Position numbers and translations under genes: made by a program. The notes below the pieces were generated by a model. That model saw only the letters and a list, made by a program, of their open reading frames with translations, was not told where the DNA came from and made no database searches. DNA of 5,731 bases. It comes from Pseudomonadota bacterium (GTDB taxonomy: Bacteria; Pseudomonadota; Gammaproteobacteria; Xanthomonadales; Rhodanobacteraceae). This document shows positions 1 to 5,268 of this stretch, in pieces. How positions within the stretch are numbered: the stretch's first letter is position 1; the number at the start of each line of letters is the position of its first letter. Location: the NCBI GenBank assembly GCA_025351555.1, contig JANXVS010000335.1, positions 1 to 5,731 on the forward strand, written 5' to 3'.

Positions 1-2
1 TA

Positions 3-113
3 GACGCCTTGGAAGACCACCTCGAAATCTCCCTTAGGAATGCAGAAAACCAGCACGACAGATTCAAATCCATCGTCCACTGGCCATGGATTGTTAATGC
101 ACTATTGAATTAG
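3..113 (+). CDS. Probable C-terminal end of an unidentified gene (partial, 5' end outside the window)
   Basis: A plus-strand frame is open from the window edge and gives 36 residues before a TAG at 111-113. It starts DALEDHLEIS and ends with an aromatic, hydrophobic tail (HWPWIVNALLN). GC by codon position is about 53, 28 and 58 percent, the order expected of a real gene. The stretch is clearly AT-richer than the rest of the window. It would run tail-to-tail with the VapC-type toxin gene, with 8 bp between the two stop codons. I do not recognise the family. The same codon boundaries read on the minus strand are also open, with a possible GTG at 80 and a sequence GFESVVLVFCIPKGDFEVVF, so a minus-strand gene leaving the window is the alternative. 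The plus reading is preferred because third-position GC is highest in it. Only a short stretch is visible and confidence is low. Confidence 0.4.
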   Translation, partial: DALEDHLEISLRNAENQHDRFKSIVHWPWIVNALLN

Positions 114-121
114 AAATGGAA

Positions 122-508
122 TTACACAACCCGCACCGGCCCGGAATAACCTGCGAGCGCCTCGTCAGAAGTCAGCAGCACGACACCTTCAACCGTCGCC
201 TGCGCGACCAGCAGGCGATCGAACGGGTCGTGATGCAACAACGGCAAGCTTGCGGTCGCGAGCGCGTGTTCCGCCAGTATCGGCAGTTCGACATAGCCGC
301 TTTCGAGCAGGGCGCGACGAACCAGATTCGGATCGGTGCGGAACTTGGCGCGATTCGCAGCGTATTTGATCGCGATTTCCCAAATGCTCGCGACGCTGAA
401 GCACAACTCATTGCGCGCGTCGGCAATCAGCTTGCGGGCGGCAGCGGGCAGTTTGCCGGATCGGCCCATCGCCCACAGCAAGAGATGGGTATCCAGCAGC
501 AGTTTCAC
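122..508 (-). CDS. vapC: VapC-type PIN-domain ribonuclease toxin of a type II toxin-antitoxin pair
   Basis: This 128-residue protein has the size and layout of a PIN-domain toxin. VapC toxins are Mg2+-dependent RNases that cut tRNA or rRNA and are held inactive by the partner antitoxin. The acidic catalytic positions are visible: D6 in LLLDTHLLLW, E44 in SIWEIAIK, D97 in the HHDPFDRLLVAQA block (with D94 just before it), and D115 in LLTSDEAL. The DPFDR and SIWEIAIK forms are those usual for PIN toxins paired with Phd/YefM antitoxins. The start is a GTG at 508, overlapping the antitoxin stop by 4 bp (GTGA). No separate ribosome binding site is obvious, so translation is probably coupled to the antitoxin. 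The gene is full length with no frameshift or lost catalytic residue, so it is likely active. The RNA target cannot be told from the sequence. Confidence 0.93.
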   Translation of the reverse strand: MKLLLDTHLLLWAMGRSGKLPAAARKLIADARNELCFSVASIWEIAIKYAANRAKFRTDPNLVRRALLESGYVELPILAEHALATASLPLLHHDPFDRLLVAQATVEGVVLLTSDEALAGYSGPVRVV

Positions 509-744
509 GGTTCGCCGTAGAACATGCGGATGATCTCTTCCTGGAACATCGTGTCGAAATCGTCCGGCACGTCGATCAGGCCTTCGAGAGCGCCGATCCG
601 CTTGGGCTTGCGCGGAGCATCCAGCGCGACGACCTTGACCAGTGGCTTGCCGGCCTTGGCGATCACGAACGGTTTGCCCTTGGCGGCCTGGTCGACGAGC
701 TTGGAAAGTTGAGTCTTGGCTTCGTGGATGTTGACGGTGTGCAT
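505..744 (-). CDS. Phd/YefM-family antitoxin, partner of the VapC-type toxin
   Basis: This 79-residue protein begins MHTVNIHEAKTQLSKLVDQA, the typical N-terminal Phd/YefM DNA-binding fold. The block KGKPFVIAKAGKPLVKVVAL follows at about residues 23-42. The acidic C-terminus (VPDDFD, then EEIIRMFYGEP) matches the toxin-binding tail usual in antitoxins paired with PIN toxins. It should neutralise the toxin by wrapping its active site, and repress its own promoter as the toxin-antitoxin complex. A GTG at 756 is in frame and would add four residues (MAAA), but the ATG at 744 puts the start where family members usually begin, so it is preferred. Neither start has a strong Shine-Dalgarno sequence. 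A tandem repeat lies just upstream (757-780) and is a candidate operator. Databases may label such partners VapB, Phd or prevent-host-death protein. Confidence 0.92.
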   Translation of the reverse strand: MHTVNIHEAKTQLSKLVDQAAKGKPFVIAKAGKPLVKVVALDAPRKPKRIGALEGLIDVPDDFDTMFQEEIIRMFYGEP

Positions 745-756
745 GGCGGCGGCCAC

Positions 757-780
757 TGGACTAAGTGCAGTGGACTAAGT
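757..780. repeat. Two direct copies of TGGACTAAGT upstream of the antitoxin gene; candidate operator
   Basis: TGGACTAAGT occurs at 757-766 and again at 771-780, a 14 bp period. The match extends leftwards as ACTGGACTAAGT (755-766) and AGTGGACTAAGT (769-780). The pair lies between the antitoxin start and a candidate -10 element, where toxin-antitoxin operators usually sit. Binding by the antitoxin is inferred from position alone. Confidence 0.45.
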
Positions 781-806
781 CTACTTGCGTTGTCCCGCTC
801 GCGCAA
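778..806 (-). promoter_or_regulatory. Weak candidate promoter for the toxin-antitoxin operon
   Basis: Read on the minus strand, TTGCGC (806-801) and TAGACT (783-778) are separated by 17 bp. They match 3 of 6 and 4 of 6 bases of the sigma70 -35 and -10 consensus, so the match is weak. The spacing is ideal, and the -10 element abuts the tandem repeat, as expected for an autorepressed promoter. A 5 bp inverted repeat (GCACG, 6 bp loop, CGTGC) lies just upstream at 809-824. Confidence 0.3.
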
Positions 807-867
807 TTGCACGGCCGAGCGTGCCCAAACACGAAACTTTTATCCCTCCTCAAGGTAAAGTAAGCGT

Positions 868-930
868 ATGTACCTTGAGTTCTACGGTCTCAAAGAGCCG
901 CCCTTCTCGATCACCCCCGACCCGCGCTAC
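868..930 (+). pseudogene. 5' remnant of an ExeA/GspA-like AAA+ ATPase gene
   Basis: From the ATG at 868 the frame reads MYLEFYGLKEPPFSITPDPR then Y. This is the highly conserved start of ExeA/GspA-type ATPases (AAA+ proteins of roughly 250-550 residues, linked to type II secretion or polysaccharide export). In intact members this start is followed by a strand and the SxxH region, then a Walker A motif GxxGxGKT. Here the similarity stops after codon 21. The remaining 56 codons of the frame, to the TGA at 1099-1101, look random and lie antisense to another gene start, and no Walker A is present. An AAGG 12 bp upstream of the ATG is a poor ribosome binding site. The break coincides with that of the minus-strand gene below, so both look truncated by one event. 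It is very unlikely to make a functional ATPase. Confidence 0.72.
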
Positions 931-1082
931 GCTTGGGCAATGACAAGAAGTTCTTCGCGCTTAAGTTCAATTGAGACTCGACCTTCCCGGCGCATTTGCC
1001 AAGGTCTGAAAAGTCCGCCGATGCCCCTCTCTGCGACTGTCTCCCAGAGTTTTATGACCAGCTTTTCGCCTGGGAACTCCAT
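927..1082 (-). pseudogene. 5' remnant of an unidentified conserved-looking gene, truncated at the 930 junction
   Basis: The minus strand from the ATG at 1082 encodes 51 residues that look like a real N-terminus: MEFPGEKLVIKLWETVAERG, then a GIGGLFRPWQMRREG stretch, then a basic/acidic helix ending EELLVIAQA. A good ribosome binding site (GGTGGAGA) ends about 8 bp before this ATG, which decides the start; a TTG at 1142 is possible but would overlap ampE. The short helix, glycine-rich turn, PWQ motif and charged helix ending in AQA recall uncharacterised families such as DUF2806, but I cannot assign it firmly. The TAG stop at 929-927 is made by bases of the ExeA-like fragment (the antisense of its Arg-Tyr codons), so the stop is an accident of the junction. 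It lies 52 bp downstream of ampE on the same strand. The local GC is lower than in ampE. Confidence 0.6.
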
Positions 1083-1134
1083 GACACTGTCTCCACCGTG
1101 AGGCCCAACTAGAGTTCGTCCCTGCTTTGCGCTA

Positions 1135-1992
1135 TCACCCAAACCACCCGCCCAGCACGATCAGCGCGATCAAAGTGAGCCACACCACCAGCACGCGGCG
1201 CACCAGCACCATTGCGTCGTCGAGGGCGCCCAATGGGCTGTGCGCGTCGTTGGCGTGCTCGTCGCCGGCGGCGACATCGGCATCGACGCTGGCGCGGGCG
1301 ATGATGTCGAGAAACCCCAGGTCGAGGCTGGCGTAGCCTTGCGGATGGGCACGATGGTAATCGCGCCAGGTGGTGAACACGGCGTCGAAGTTCGAGGCCA
1401 GCGCGAGCGCGAGTGCCATCAGATGTGCGGGTGCCCAATCGAGTATCGCCGCGGCGCGCTGTGCGAGCGGACTTTCGGTCTGACCCGGCATGCCACCAAG
1501 CAGTTGCGTCAAACGGTACAAAAGCGCACCGCAGGGACCGAGCAGAACGAACCAGAACAGCACGCCGAACCAGCGCTTGAGCGCGCTTGCAAATGTGGCC
1601 ACGACCAGGGCCTCGGCCACGAACGGCAATTCTTCGGTTTGCCCGACACAGCGCAGGGCCTGTGAGGCAGCGAGCCGCTGTGTGCTGTCCGGCGCCTTGA
1701 CGACCGCTTCGACGTCGCGCTCCAGATCGCGCGGACCCCAGCAGTAGTAGAGCACGGCGACGGCGAACATCAGCGCGGTCAAACCAAAAAGTATACTATG
1801 CAGCGCCACCTGCAGCAGGGCGCAGACCAGCACCGGTACTCCGACGCCAAGTGCAAGCGCCGCAGGCGCCGATGCGCTGCCGAGCTTGCCGAGCCAGGCC
1901 CGCCACCAAGAGAAATCGCGCAGGCGCACAAGGTCCGGCAAGAAGCGGCAGACTAGCAGCACCAAGAGGATCGCAACGAGTTTGATGGCCAT
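1135..1992 (-). CDS. ampE: AmpE-family inner-membrane protein (beta-lactamase regulation / signalling modulator)
   Basis: The 285-residue product matches AmpE in length (E. coli AmpE is 284) and layout. Hydrophobic segments lie at about residues 3-19, 43-65, 67-85, 141-162 and 264-282. Family-like blocks are YCWGPRDLERDVEA (83-96), FVLLGPCGALLYRL (148-161) and LDWAPAHLMALALALASNFD (184-203). AmpE is an inner-membrane protein first described beside the amidase gene ampD in beta-lactamase control and is related to CobD-type proteins; its biochemical role is not settled. No ampD is visible here, so the link to peptidoglycan recycling rests on family alone. Here it lies 70 bp downstream of nudC on the same strand. 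The start is the ATG at 1992, and the ribosome binding site is weak. A tandem TTCTATCAG repeat sits directly upstream. The gene looks intact. Confidence 0.88.
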   Translation of the reverse strand: MAIKLVAILLVLLVCRFLPDLVRLRDFSWWRAWLGKLGSASAPAALALGVGVPVLVCALLQVALHSILFGLTALMFAVAVLYYCWGPRDLERDVEAVVKAPDSTQRLAASQALRCVGQTEELPFVAEALVVATFASALKRWFGVLFWFVLLGPCGALLYRLTQLLGGMPGQTESPLAQRAAAILDWAPAHLMALALALASNFDAVFTTWRDYHRAHPQGYASLDLGFLDIIARASVDADVAAGDEHANDAHSPLGALDDAMVLVRRVLVVWLTLIALIVLGGWFG

Positions 1993-1999
1993 GTGCCGA

Positions 2000-2022
2000 T
2001 TCTATCAGCAGTGTTCTATCAG
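2000..2022. repeat. Two direct copies of TTCTATCAG just upstream of ampE
   Basis: TTCTATCAG is found at 2000-2008 and again at 2014-2022, a 14 bp period. The first copy begins 8 bp upstream of the ampE start codon, within the 70 bp gap to nudC. On the ampE coding strand each copy reads CTGATAGAA. It could be an operator, a leader element or a chance repeat. No sigma70-like promoter stands out next to it, and a 10 bp perfect palindrome (GCCGCGCGGC) lies at 2033-2042. Confidence 0.4.
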
Positions 2023-2062
2023 TGACGTCAGCGCCGCGCGGCAAACAGCGGATCGTCCTGGG

Positions 2063-3058
2063 TCAGCCGTCTTGGATCAGCGTGGACAGTTCCAGACCGG
2101 CAGTCTGCCGCAACCAGTGCTCGATCAGCCGATACGACACCGACAGCGGCGAGGATAGTCCGAGCGTGCGCGCTTTCAGGCCGTCGACAAGTTCATCGAC
2201 ACTGAACCAGCGTGCCTCGGCCAGTTCCGCGCCGAGACGGATCGTCGGATCCTCGGCACGCGCGGTGAAGCCCAGCATGATCGAGGCCGGAAACGGCCAC
2301 GGCTGCGAGGAATGGTAATCGCACTCGCCGACGCGCACGCCGGCCTCCTCGAACACCTCGCGGCGCACCGCATCTTCCAGGGTCTCACCCGGCTCGACGA
2401 AACCGGCCAGGGTCGAGTAGCGCCGTTCCGGCCACTGCGGGCCGCGCCCGAGCAGGCAGCGATCGCCGTCGCCAACGATGACGATGATCGCCGGATCGGT
2501 GCGCGGAAAGTGCTCGATGCCGCATTGTGGATTCGTACACTTAGCCCGATGACCGCCCGCTTCCAGCGCCAGCGGCGCCGCGCAGGCCGTGCAGTAGCGC
2601 ATGCGCTGCTGCCAGTGTGCCAGCCCGCGCGCGTAGGCGAACAGGCCGGCGTGAAATGCCGGCAGGCTGGCGGCGGCGCTGCGCAAATCCAGCGCGGCGG
2701 CGCTTGATTCCGCCGCAAGGCGAACCGTGCTCGCATCGTCTGCGCAAACCAGGAAATAATCGCTGCCGGACGCGCTGCCGAGAAAACTCGGCATCGCTCC
2801 GGGCAGCAGACGCGCGCAATCGGCGCTGGAGAATTCCTGCAGACTGCGGCGCTCGGCGGTGATCAGGGCGCGACCATCGGCACCCAGGATCAGGTAGCGC
2901 GCGGTCGGTGCTTGCGCGCGCTCGGCGAGCCAGGTTGCGTCGTCGCGGCGCTCACTGGCGCGATCCAGTTCCAACGCCGCGAACGCGTTGTCGCGGCTGC
3001 GCGCGCTGCTCGTTCGCACTTCGGCGTTGCGCGGCTCAGACGGTAAACGAAGATCCAC
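2063..3058 (-). CDS. nudC: NAD(H) diphosphatase / NAD-cap RNA decapping enzyme, NudC
   Basis: NudC-type Nudix hydrolases split NAD(H) into NMN(H) and AMP, and remove the NAD cap from the 5' end of RNA. Residues about 20-140 form the variable N-terminal domain. A zinc ribbon follows with C156, C159, C174 and C179 (YCTACA, then CTNPQC). The Nudix box at 219-241 fits GX5EX7REUXEEXGU exactly, with G219, E225, R233, E234, E237, E238 and G240 all present. SQPWPFP at 251-257 is the NudC signature that separates it from other Nudix enzymes. At 331 residues it is longer than the 257-residue E. coli enzyme because of the N-terminal part. The GTG start at 3058 overlaps the erpA end by 23 bp and has no clear ribosome binding site. 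An in-frame GTG at 3019 is an alternative that would remove the overlap. All catalytic and metal residues are intact. Confidence 0.95.
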   Translation of the reverse strand: MDLRLPSEPRNAEVRTSSARSRDNAFAALELDRASERRDDATWLAERAQAPTARYLILGADGRALITAERRSLQEFSSADCARLLPGAMPSFLGSASGSDYFLVCADDASTVRLAAESSAAALDLRSAAASLPAFHAGLFAYARGLAHWQQRMRYCTACAAPLALEAGGHRAKCTNPQCGIEHFPRTDPAIIVIVGDGDRCLLGRGPQWPERRYSTLAGFVEPGETLEDAVRREVFEEAGVRVGECDYHSSQPWPFPASIMLGFTARAEDPTIRLGAELAEARWFSVDELVDGLKARTLGLSSPLSVSYRLIEHWLRQTAGLELSTLIQDG

Positions 3059-3398
3059 AACCGCAAGTCGTCTTGGCGTTGGGATTGCGGATTACGAATT
3101 GCGATCCATGCAGACTTTCCGAATAGTCGATCTCGGCACCCATCAGGTACTGCAGGCTCAGCGGATCCACCACCAGAGTAACGCCATCCTTGACGATGGC
3201 CAGATCGTCGTCGTCGCCTTTTTCATCGAAGGTGAAGCCGTACTGGAATCCCGAACAGCCGCCGCCGGAAATGTAGACGCGCAGCTTCAGATTCGGATTT
3301 TTTTCTTCCTCGATCAGTTCGCGAACCTTGTGCGCGGCCGCGTCCGTGAACAGCAGCGGTTCATCCAGCGCGGTCTGATAGTCGGGGACATCGTTCAT
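3036..3398 (-). CDS. erpA: Iron-sulfur cluster insertion protein ErpA (A-type carrier)
   Basis: A-type carriers bind an Fe-S cluster and hand it to target proteins; ErpA serves, among others, the isoprenoid enzyme IspG/IspH step in E. coli. The 120-residue product has the three conserved cysteines in the usual arrangement: C48 in [13 protein letters not shown], and C112 and C114 in TTCGCGSSF near the C-terminus. The FDEK block at 57-60 and the acidic DDDD segment after it resemble ErpA more than IscA. The first 13 residues ([13 protein letters not shown]) form a short N-terminal extension. The start is the ATG at 3398, with a weak GGAA upstream. It lies 52 bp after the bactofilin stop and overlaps the nudC start, suggesting co-transcription with both. 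No isc or suf genes are in the window, so the partner system is not visible. Confidence 0.93.
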   Translation of the reverse strand: MNDVPDYQTALDEPLLFTDAAAHKVRELIEEEKNPNLKLRVYISGGGCSGFQYGFTFDEKGDDDDLAIVKDGVTLVVDPLSLQYLMGAEIDYSESLHGSQFVIRNPNAKTTCGCGSSFTV

Positions 3399-3450
3399 GG
3401 CGGATTCCAGCGGTCACACGACTGCATACTTTGCGCCGAAGCGGCAAATT

Positions 3451-3870
3451 TCAAGACGTCTTGCTGTTCGCGGCGGCTGTCTCGGGCTTGGGCAACTGCC
3501 GCGGCGGTTCGGCGCGATGCACCATCTTGCCGTTGATCTGCGCGCCGGCCGACATTTCCAGCACCTTGTAATACACATTGCCTTCCACGCGCGCCTGGCT
3601 GGCCAGTTCCAGCCGCTCGCTCGCCGTCACATCGCCGGTGACGGCGCCGTTGATGACAATGTGCGGAGCCTGCAATTCGCCGGTCACTTTCGCATGCTCA
3701 GACAAAGTCAGCATCGCCTGCGCGCCCTCGCCGCGGATCGCGCCATCGATCTTGCCATCGACATGCAGGCGGCCGTTGAATTGGATATCGCCACGAATCT
3801 CGGTGCCGGCGGCGATCAGCGTGGTCGCCTCTGTCGCCGGCCGCGCGTCTTTGCGGTTATTGCTGAACAT
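3451..3870 (-). CDS. Bactofilin (polymer-forming cytoskeletal protein)
   Basis: Bactofilins polymerise without nucleotide into beta-helical filaments, often attached to the inner membrane, where they organise cell-wall synthesis, polarity or appendages. The 139 residues show the usual plan. A short polar N-terminal tail (1-15) is followed by a repetitive beta-helix core at about 16-117 with regularly spaced glycine/valine turns (IRGDIQFNGRLHVDGKIDG, KVTGELQAPHIVINGAVTGD, ARVEGNVYYKVLEMSAGAQI, NGKMV). A polar proline-rich C-terminal tail (119-139) follows. The start is the ATG at 3870, decided by a textbook ribosome binding site (AGGAGG, 6 bp spacing) located inside the end of the upstream gene. 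The two genes overlap by 14 bp, so they are surely co-transcribed and perhaps functionally paired. The family is also called CcmA or DUF583. Confidence 0.93.
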   Translation of the reverse strand: MFSNNRKDARPATEATTLIAAGTEIRGDIQFNGRLHVDGKIDGAIRGEGAQAMLTLSEHAKVTGELQAPHIVINGAVTGDVTASERLELASQARVEGNVYYKVLEMSAGAQINGKMVHRAEPPRQLPKPETAAANSKTS

Positions 3871-4597
3871 CGGGAACCTCCTGAGCGGTCAGCGCATCGG
3901 ACCAGGCGAACTCCTGATCAGCGCGGCCCATGTCACCGCCTGCATCGGCGATGACGCGAATACGGTTGGGGGTGAATCCTTCCGGCAACATCACCGTGGC
4001 CTTGATCTGCTGGAAATACTTGAACGAAAACGCCAGTCCGTTCGCCTCTTGATCCGGCGCGAGCTGGCTCCAGGTCAGCGTCGTCAATTTTCCGGCAAGC
4101 ACGCCGCTGACCTCCAGGCGAACACGGCCACTGGCAACCTGACCGGACTTCAAATTCTGGGTCAGGGTCGCGGTGACATTGTATACTCGCGCCGTCTCTG
4201 CCGCCTGCACACGCACGCCGTGGACATTCAGGCCTTCACGTTTGCCATCGCCGCCGGTGAGGCGGCTGAAGAAGGCCAGATCCGCGCGCAGGCCGGCGAT
4301 CTGCTCCTGATGATCGCGCAAGGTTTGCTGCAAGTCGGCATTGGCCGCACGCGCCACTTGTTCGGAGCGCTCCAGTGCCGCGTTGCGCTGGCGCAGCGTC
4401 TCGATCTGGGCTTGCGCGCCCACCAGCGCACTGTGATCAACCACACCCGCGATCTGGCCTTGCATAAGATGCATCAGACCCAGCACCAACAGCAACGATG
4501 CCAGCCAAGCCAGCCCGATCAGTGCCACATGCCGGAGCCGCCGCGGCGGCCGATGCGGCCGCACCACGAGCATGGGAGGAGGAGGAACATTGGCCAT
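3857..4597 (-). CDS. Single-pass membrane protein with periplasmic coiled coil, DUF6776-like
   Basis: The open frame extends far upstream (to 5194), but that part lies antisense to hemJ and is not coding. The likely start is the ATG at 4597, giving 246 residues. The sequence shows a proline/arginine-rich cytoplasmic start (1-23: MANVPPPP, then HRPPRRLRH), one transmembrane helix at about 24-45, and a heptad-rich coiled coil at about 58-112 (AQIETLRQRNAALERSEQVA onward). A C-terminal beta-rich domain at about 122-235 contains VYNVTATLTQN and an FAWSDALT end. This layout fits the DUF6776 family of Xanthomonadales and relatives, function unknown. No good ribosome binding site precedes 4597; the ATG at 4573 (residue 9) is an alternative. 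It heads the minus-strand gene train, overlaps the bactofilin gene, and has a promoter-like sequence 46-75 bp upstream. A role with bactofilin at the envelope is inference from context. Confidence 0.8.
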   Translation of the reverse strand: MANVPPPPMLVVRPHRPPRRLRHVALIGLAWLASLLLVLGLMHLMQGQIAGVVDHSALVGAQAQIETLRQRNAALERSEQVARAANADLQQTLRDHQEQIAGLRADLAFFSRLTGGDGKREGLNVHGVRVQAAETARVYNVTATLTQNLKSGQVASGRVRLEVSGVLAGKLTTLTWSQLAPDQEANGLAFSFKYFQQIKATVMLPEGFTPNRIRVIADAGGDMGRADQEFAWSDALTAQEVPDVQQ

Positions 4598-4642
4598 GAA
4601 GGATTTCGATAGCGCGCGGCACGCTGCCGCCAAGGGAGGGGC

Positions 4643-4672
4643 CTTATAGCCTTGCCGTTGCGCAGGCGTCAA
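4643..4672 (-). promoter_or_regulatory. Candidate sigma70 promoter for the DUF6776-bactofilin operon
   Basis: On the minus strand TTGACG (4672-4667) is followed after 18 bp by TATAAG (4648-4643). Each hexamer matches 5 of 6 consensus bases. Transcription would start near 4636, giving a leader of about 40 bases before the ATG at 4597. It is the best promoter match I found in the window. Confidence 0.6.
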
Positions 4673-4696
4673 GCGCGTGCAGCTCTCCGCCACGGC

Positions 4697-4702
4697 TATA
4701 CT
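4697..4702 (+). promoter_or_regulatory. Candidate -10 element for hemJ
   Basis: TATACT (5 of 6 bases of the -10 consensus) lies 24 bp before the hemJ ATG, giving a leader of about 18 bases. No -35 hexamer is recognisable at the proper distance, so this is a partial match only. It faces away from the opposite-strand promoter at 4643-4672. Confidence 0.4.
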
Positions 4703-4726
4703 GCGCGCTCGATTCACCAATGACCG

Positions 4727-5149
4727 ATGCCAATGCTCTGGATCAAAGCCCTGCACATCATCTTTGTGGTGACTTGGTTTGCCGGCTTGTTCTATCTGCC
4801 GCGCCTGTTCGTGTATCACGCCGAATCCGATGATGCAGCTGTGCGCGCGCAATTGCAGATCATGCAGCGCCGCCTGCTCGTCATCACCGATATTGGCGGC
4901 AGTCTCGCCATCGTATTCGGCGTGTGGCTGTTGCTGCTTGTACCGGGATATCTGCATCAAGGCTGGCTGCATGCCAAGTTGACCCTGGTGATCGGCCTGA
5001 TCGGCTATCACGCCTATCTGATCCGCCTGAAAAACCAGTTTGCCGCCGGCCGCCAGCCGCATTCGGCGCGCTGGCTGCGGCTGTTCAACGAGGTGCCGGC
5101 CTTGCTGCTGATCGCGATCGTGATTCTGGTTGTGGTCAAGCCGTGGTGA
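4727..5149 (+). CDS. hemJ: HemJ-type protoporphyrinogen IX oxidase (CopD/UPF0093 membrane protein)
   Basis: HemJ oxidises protoporphyrinogen IX to protoporphyrin IX in heme biosynthesis; it is an inner-membrane protein found in bacteria without HemG or HemY. The 140 residues match the family in length and carry its features. H10 lies in the first membrane helix (LWIKALHIIFVVTWFAG), followed by the signature GLFYLPRLFVYHA (20-32) with R26 and H31. W80, H82 and K84 lie in GWLHAKLTLV, and the end is NEVPALLLIAIVILVVVKPW. Four hydrophobic helices are predicted at about 5-24, 52-71, 84-104 and 121-138. The ATG at 4727 is used; an ATG two codons on (4733) is equally possible, since neither has a clear ribosome binding site. 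The gene stands alone on the plus strand, divergent from the bactofilin operon. No terminator hairpin is evident after the stop. Confidence 0.92.
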   Translation: MPMLWIKALHIIFVVTWFAGLFYLPRLFVYHAESDDAAVRAQLQIMQRRLLVITDIGGSLAIVFGVWLLLLVPGYLHQGWLHAKLTLVIGLIGYHAYLIRLKNQFAAGRQPHSARWLRLFNEVPALLLIAIVILVVVKPW

Positions 5150-5231
5150 TTGACCCGAGTCATCCGCCGCCAGCTTCAACAGGTTAACCGACAAACTTCA
5201 AGGGCTATGGAAGGCTTTGGTATGGCGCTGG

Positions 5232-5237
5232 TATAGT
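5232..5237 (+). promoter_or_regulatory. Candidate -10 element for the Hpt-like gene
   Basis: TATAGT (5 of 6 bases of the -10 consensus) lies 31 bp before the GTG start at 5269. No convincing -35 hexamer is seen 16-18 bp upstream. The element falls in the 119 bp gap after hemJ, which otherwise holds no gene, hairpin or repeat that I can support. Confidence 0.35.
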
Positions 5238-5268
5238 GCCGGTGATCCTCAGGGCCCAAGGGGAGCCG

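Noticed and set aside
116..520. Plus-strand open frame of 134 codons opposite the toxin gene
   Set aside because: The minus strand encodes a clear PIN-domain protein with all catalytic acids; the plus frame is a Gln/Arg-rich shadow.
931..1101. Reading the ExeA-like frame as a complete 77-residue small protein
   Set aside because: After codon 21 the sequence loses all family similarity and overlaps a better-supported minus-strand gene start, so the tail is read-through across a junction.
1790..1800. GTATAC palindrome and in-frame ATG inside ampE as an internal start or promoter
   Set aside because: It is explained by coding sequence for a hydrophobic segment of AmpE, with no ribosome binding site or paired promoter hexamer.
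3408..3450. Small hairpin (GCCG AAG CGGC) between bactofilin and erpA as a terminator
   Set aside because: The stem is only 4 bp and there is no T-run after it in the direction of transcription; it would not stop RNA polymerase. A TTGAAA hexamer on the minus strand here also lacks a well-spaced -10.
4178..4190. TATACT hexamer inside the DUF6776-like gene as a plus-strand promoter
   Set aside because: It lies within coding sequence in antisense, has no matching -35 element, and no plus-strand gene follows it.
3578..4612. Plus-strand open frame of 344 codons
   Set aside because: It is the antisense shadow of the bactofilin and DUF6776-like genes; its translation shows no recognisable motif, and the opposite strand has ribosome binding sites and family signatures.
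4598..5194. Upstream extension of the minus-strand DUF6776 frame to 445 residues
   Set aside because: The extra 199 residues lie antisense to hemJ, are rich in Gln/His/Asp as antisense translations of membrane proteins often are, and have no domain character. The start at 4597 gives the normal family architecture.
5215..5240. Sigma54-like motif (TGGCGC) before the Hpt-like gene
   Set aside because: The second element TTGC at the required spacing is absent; the sequence after it reads TGGTATAGT, which better fits a -10 element.
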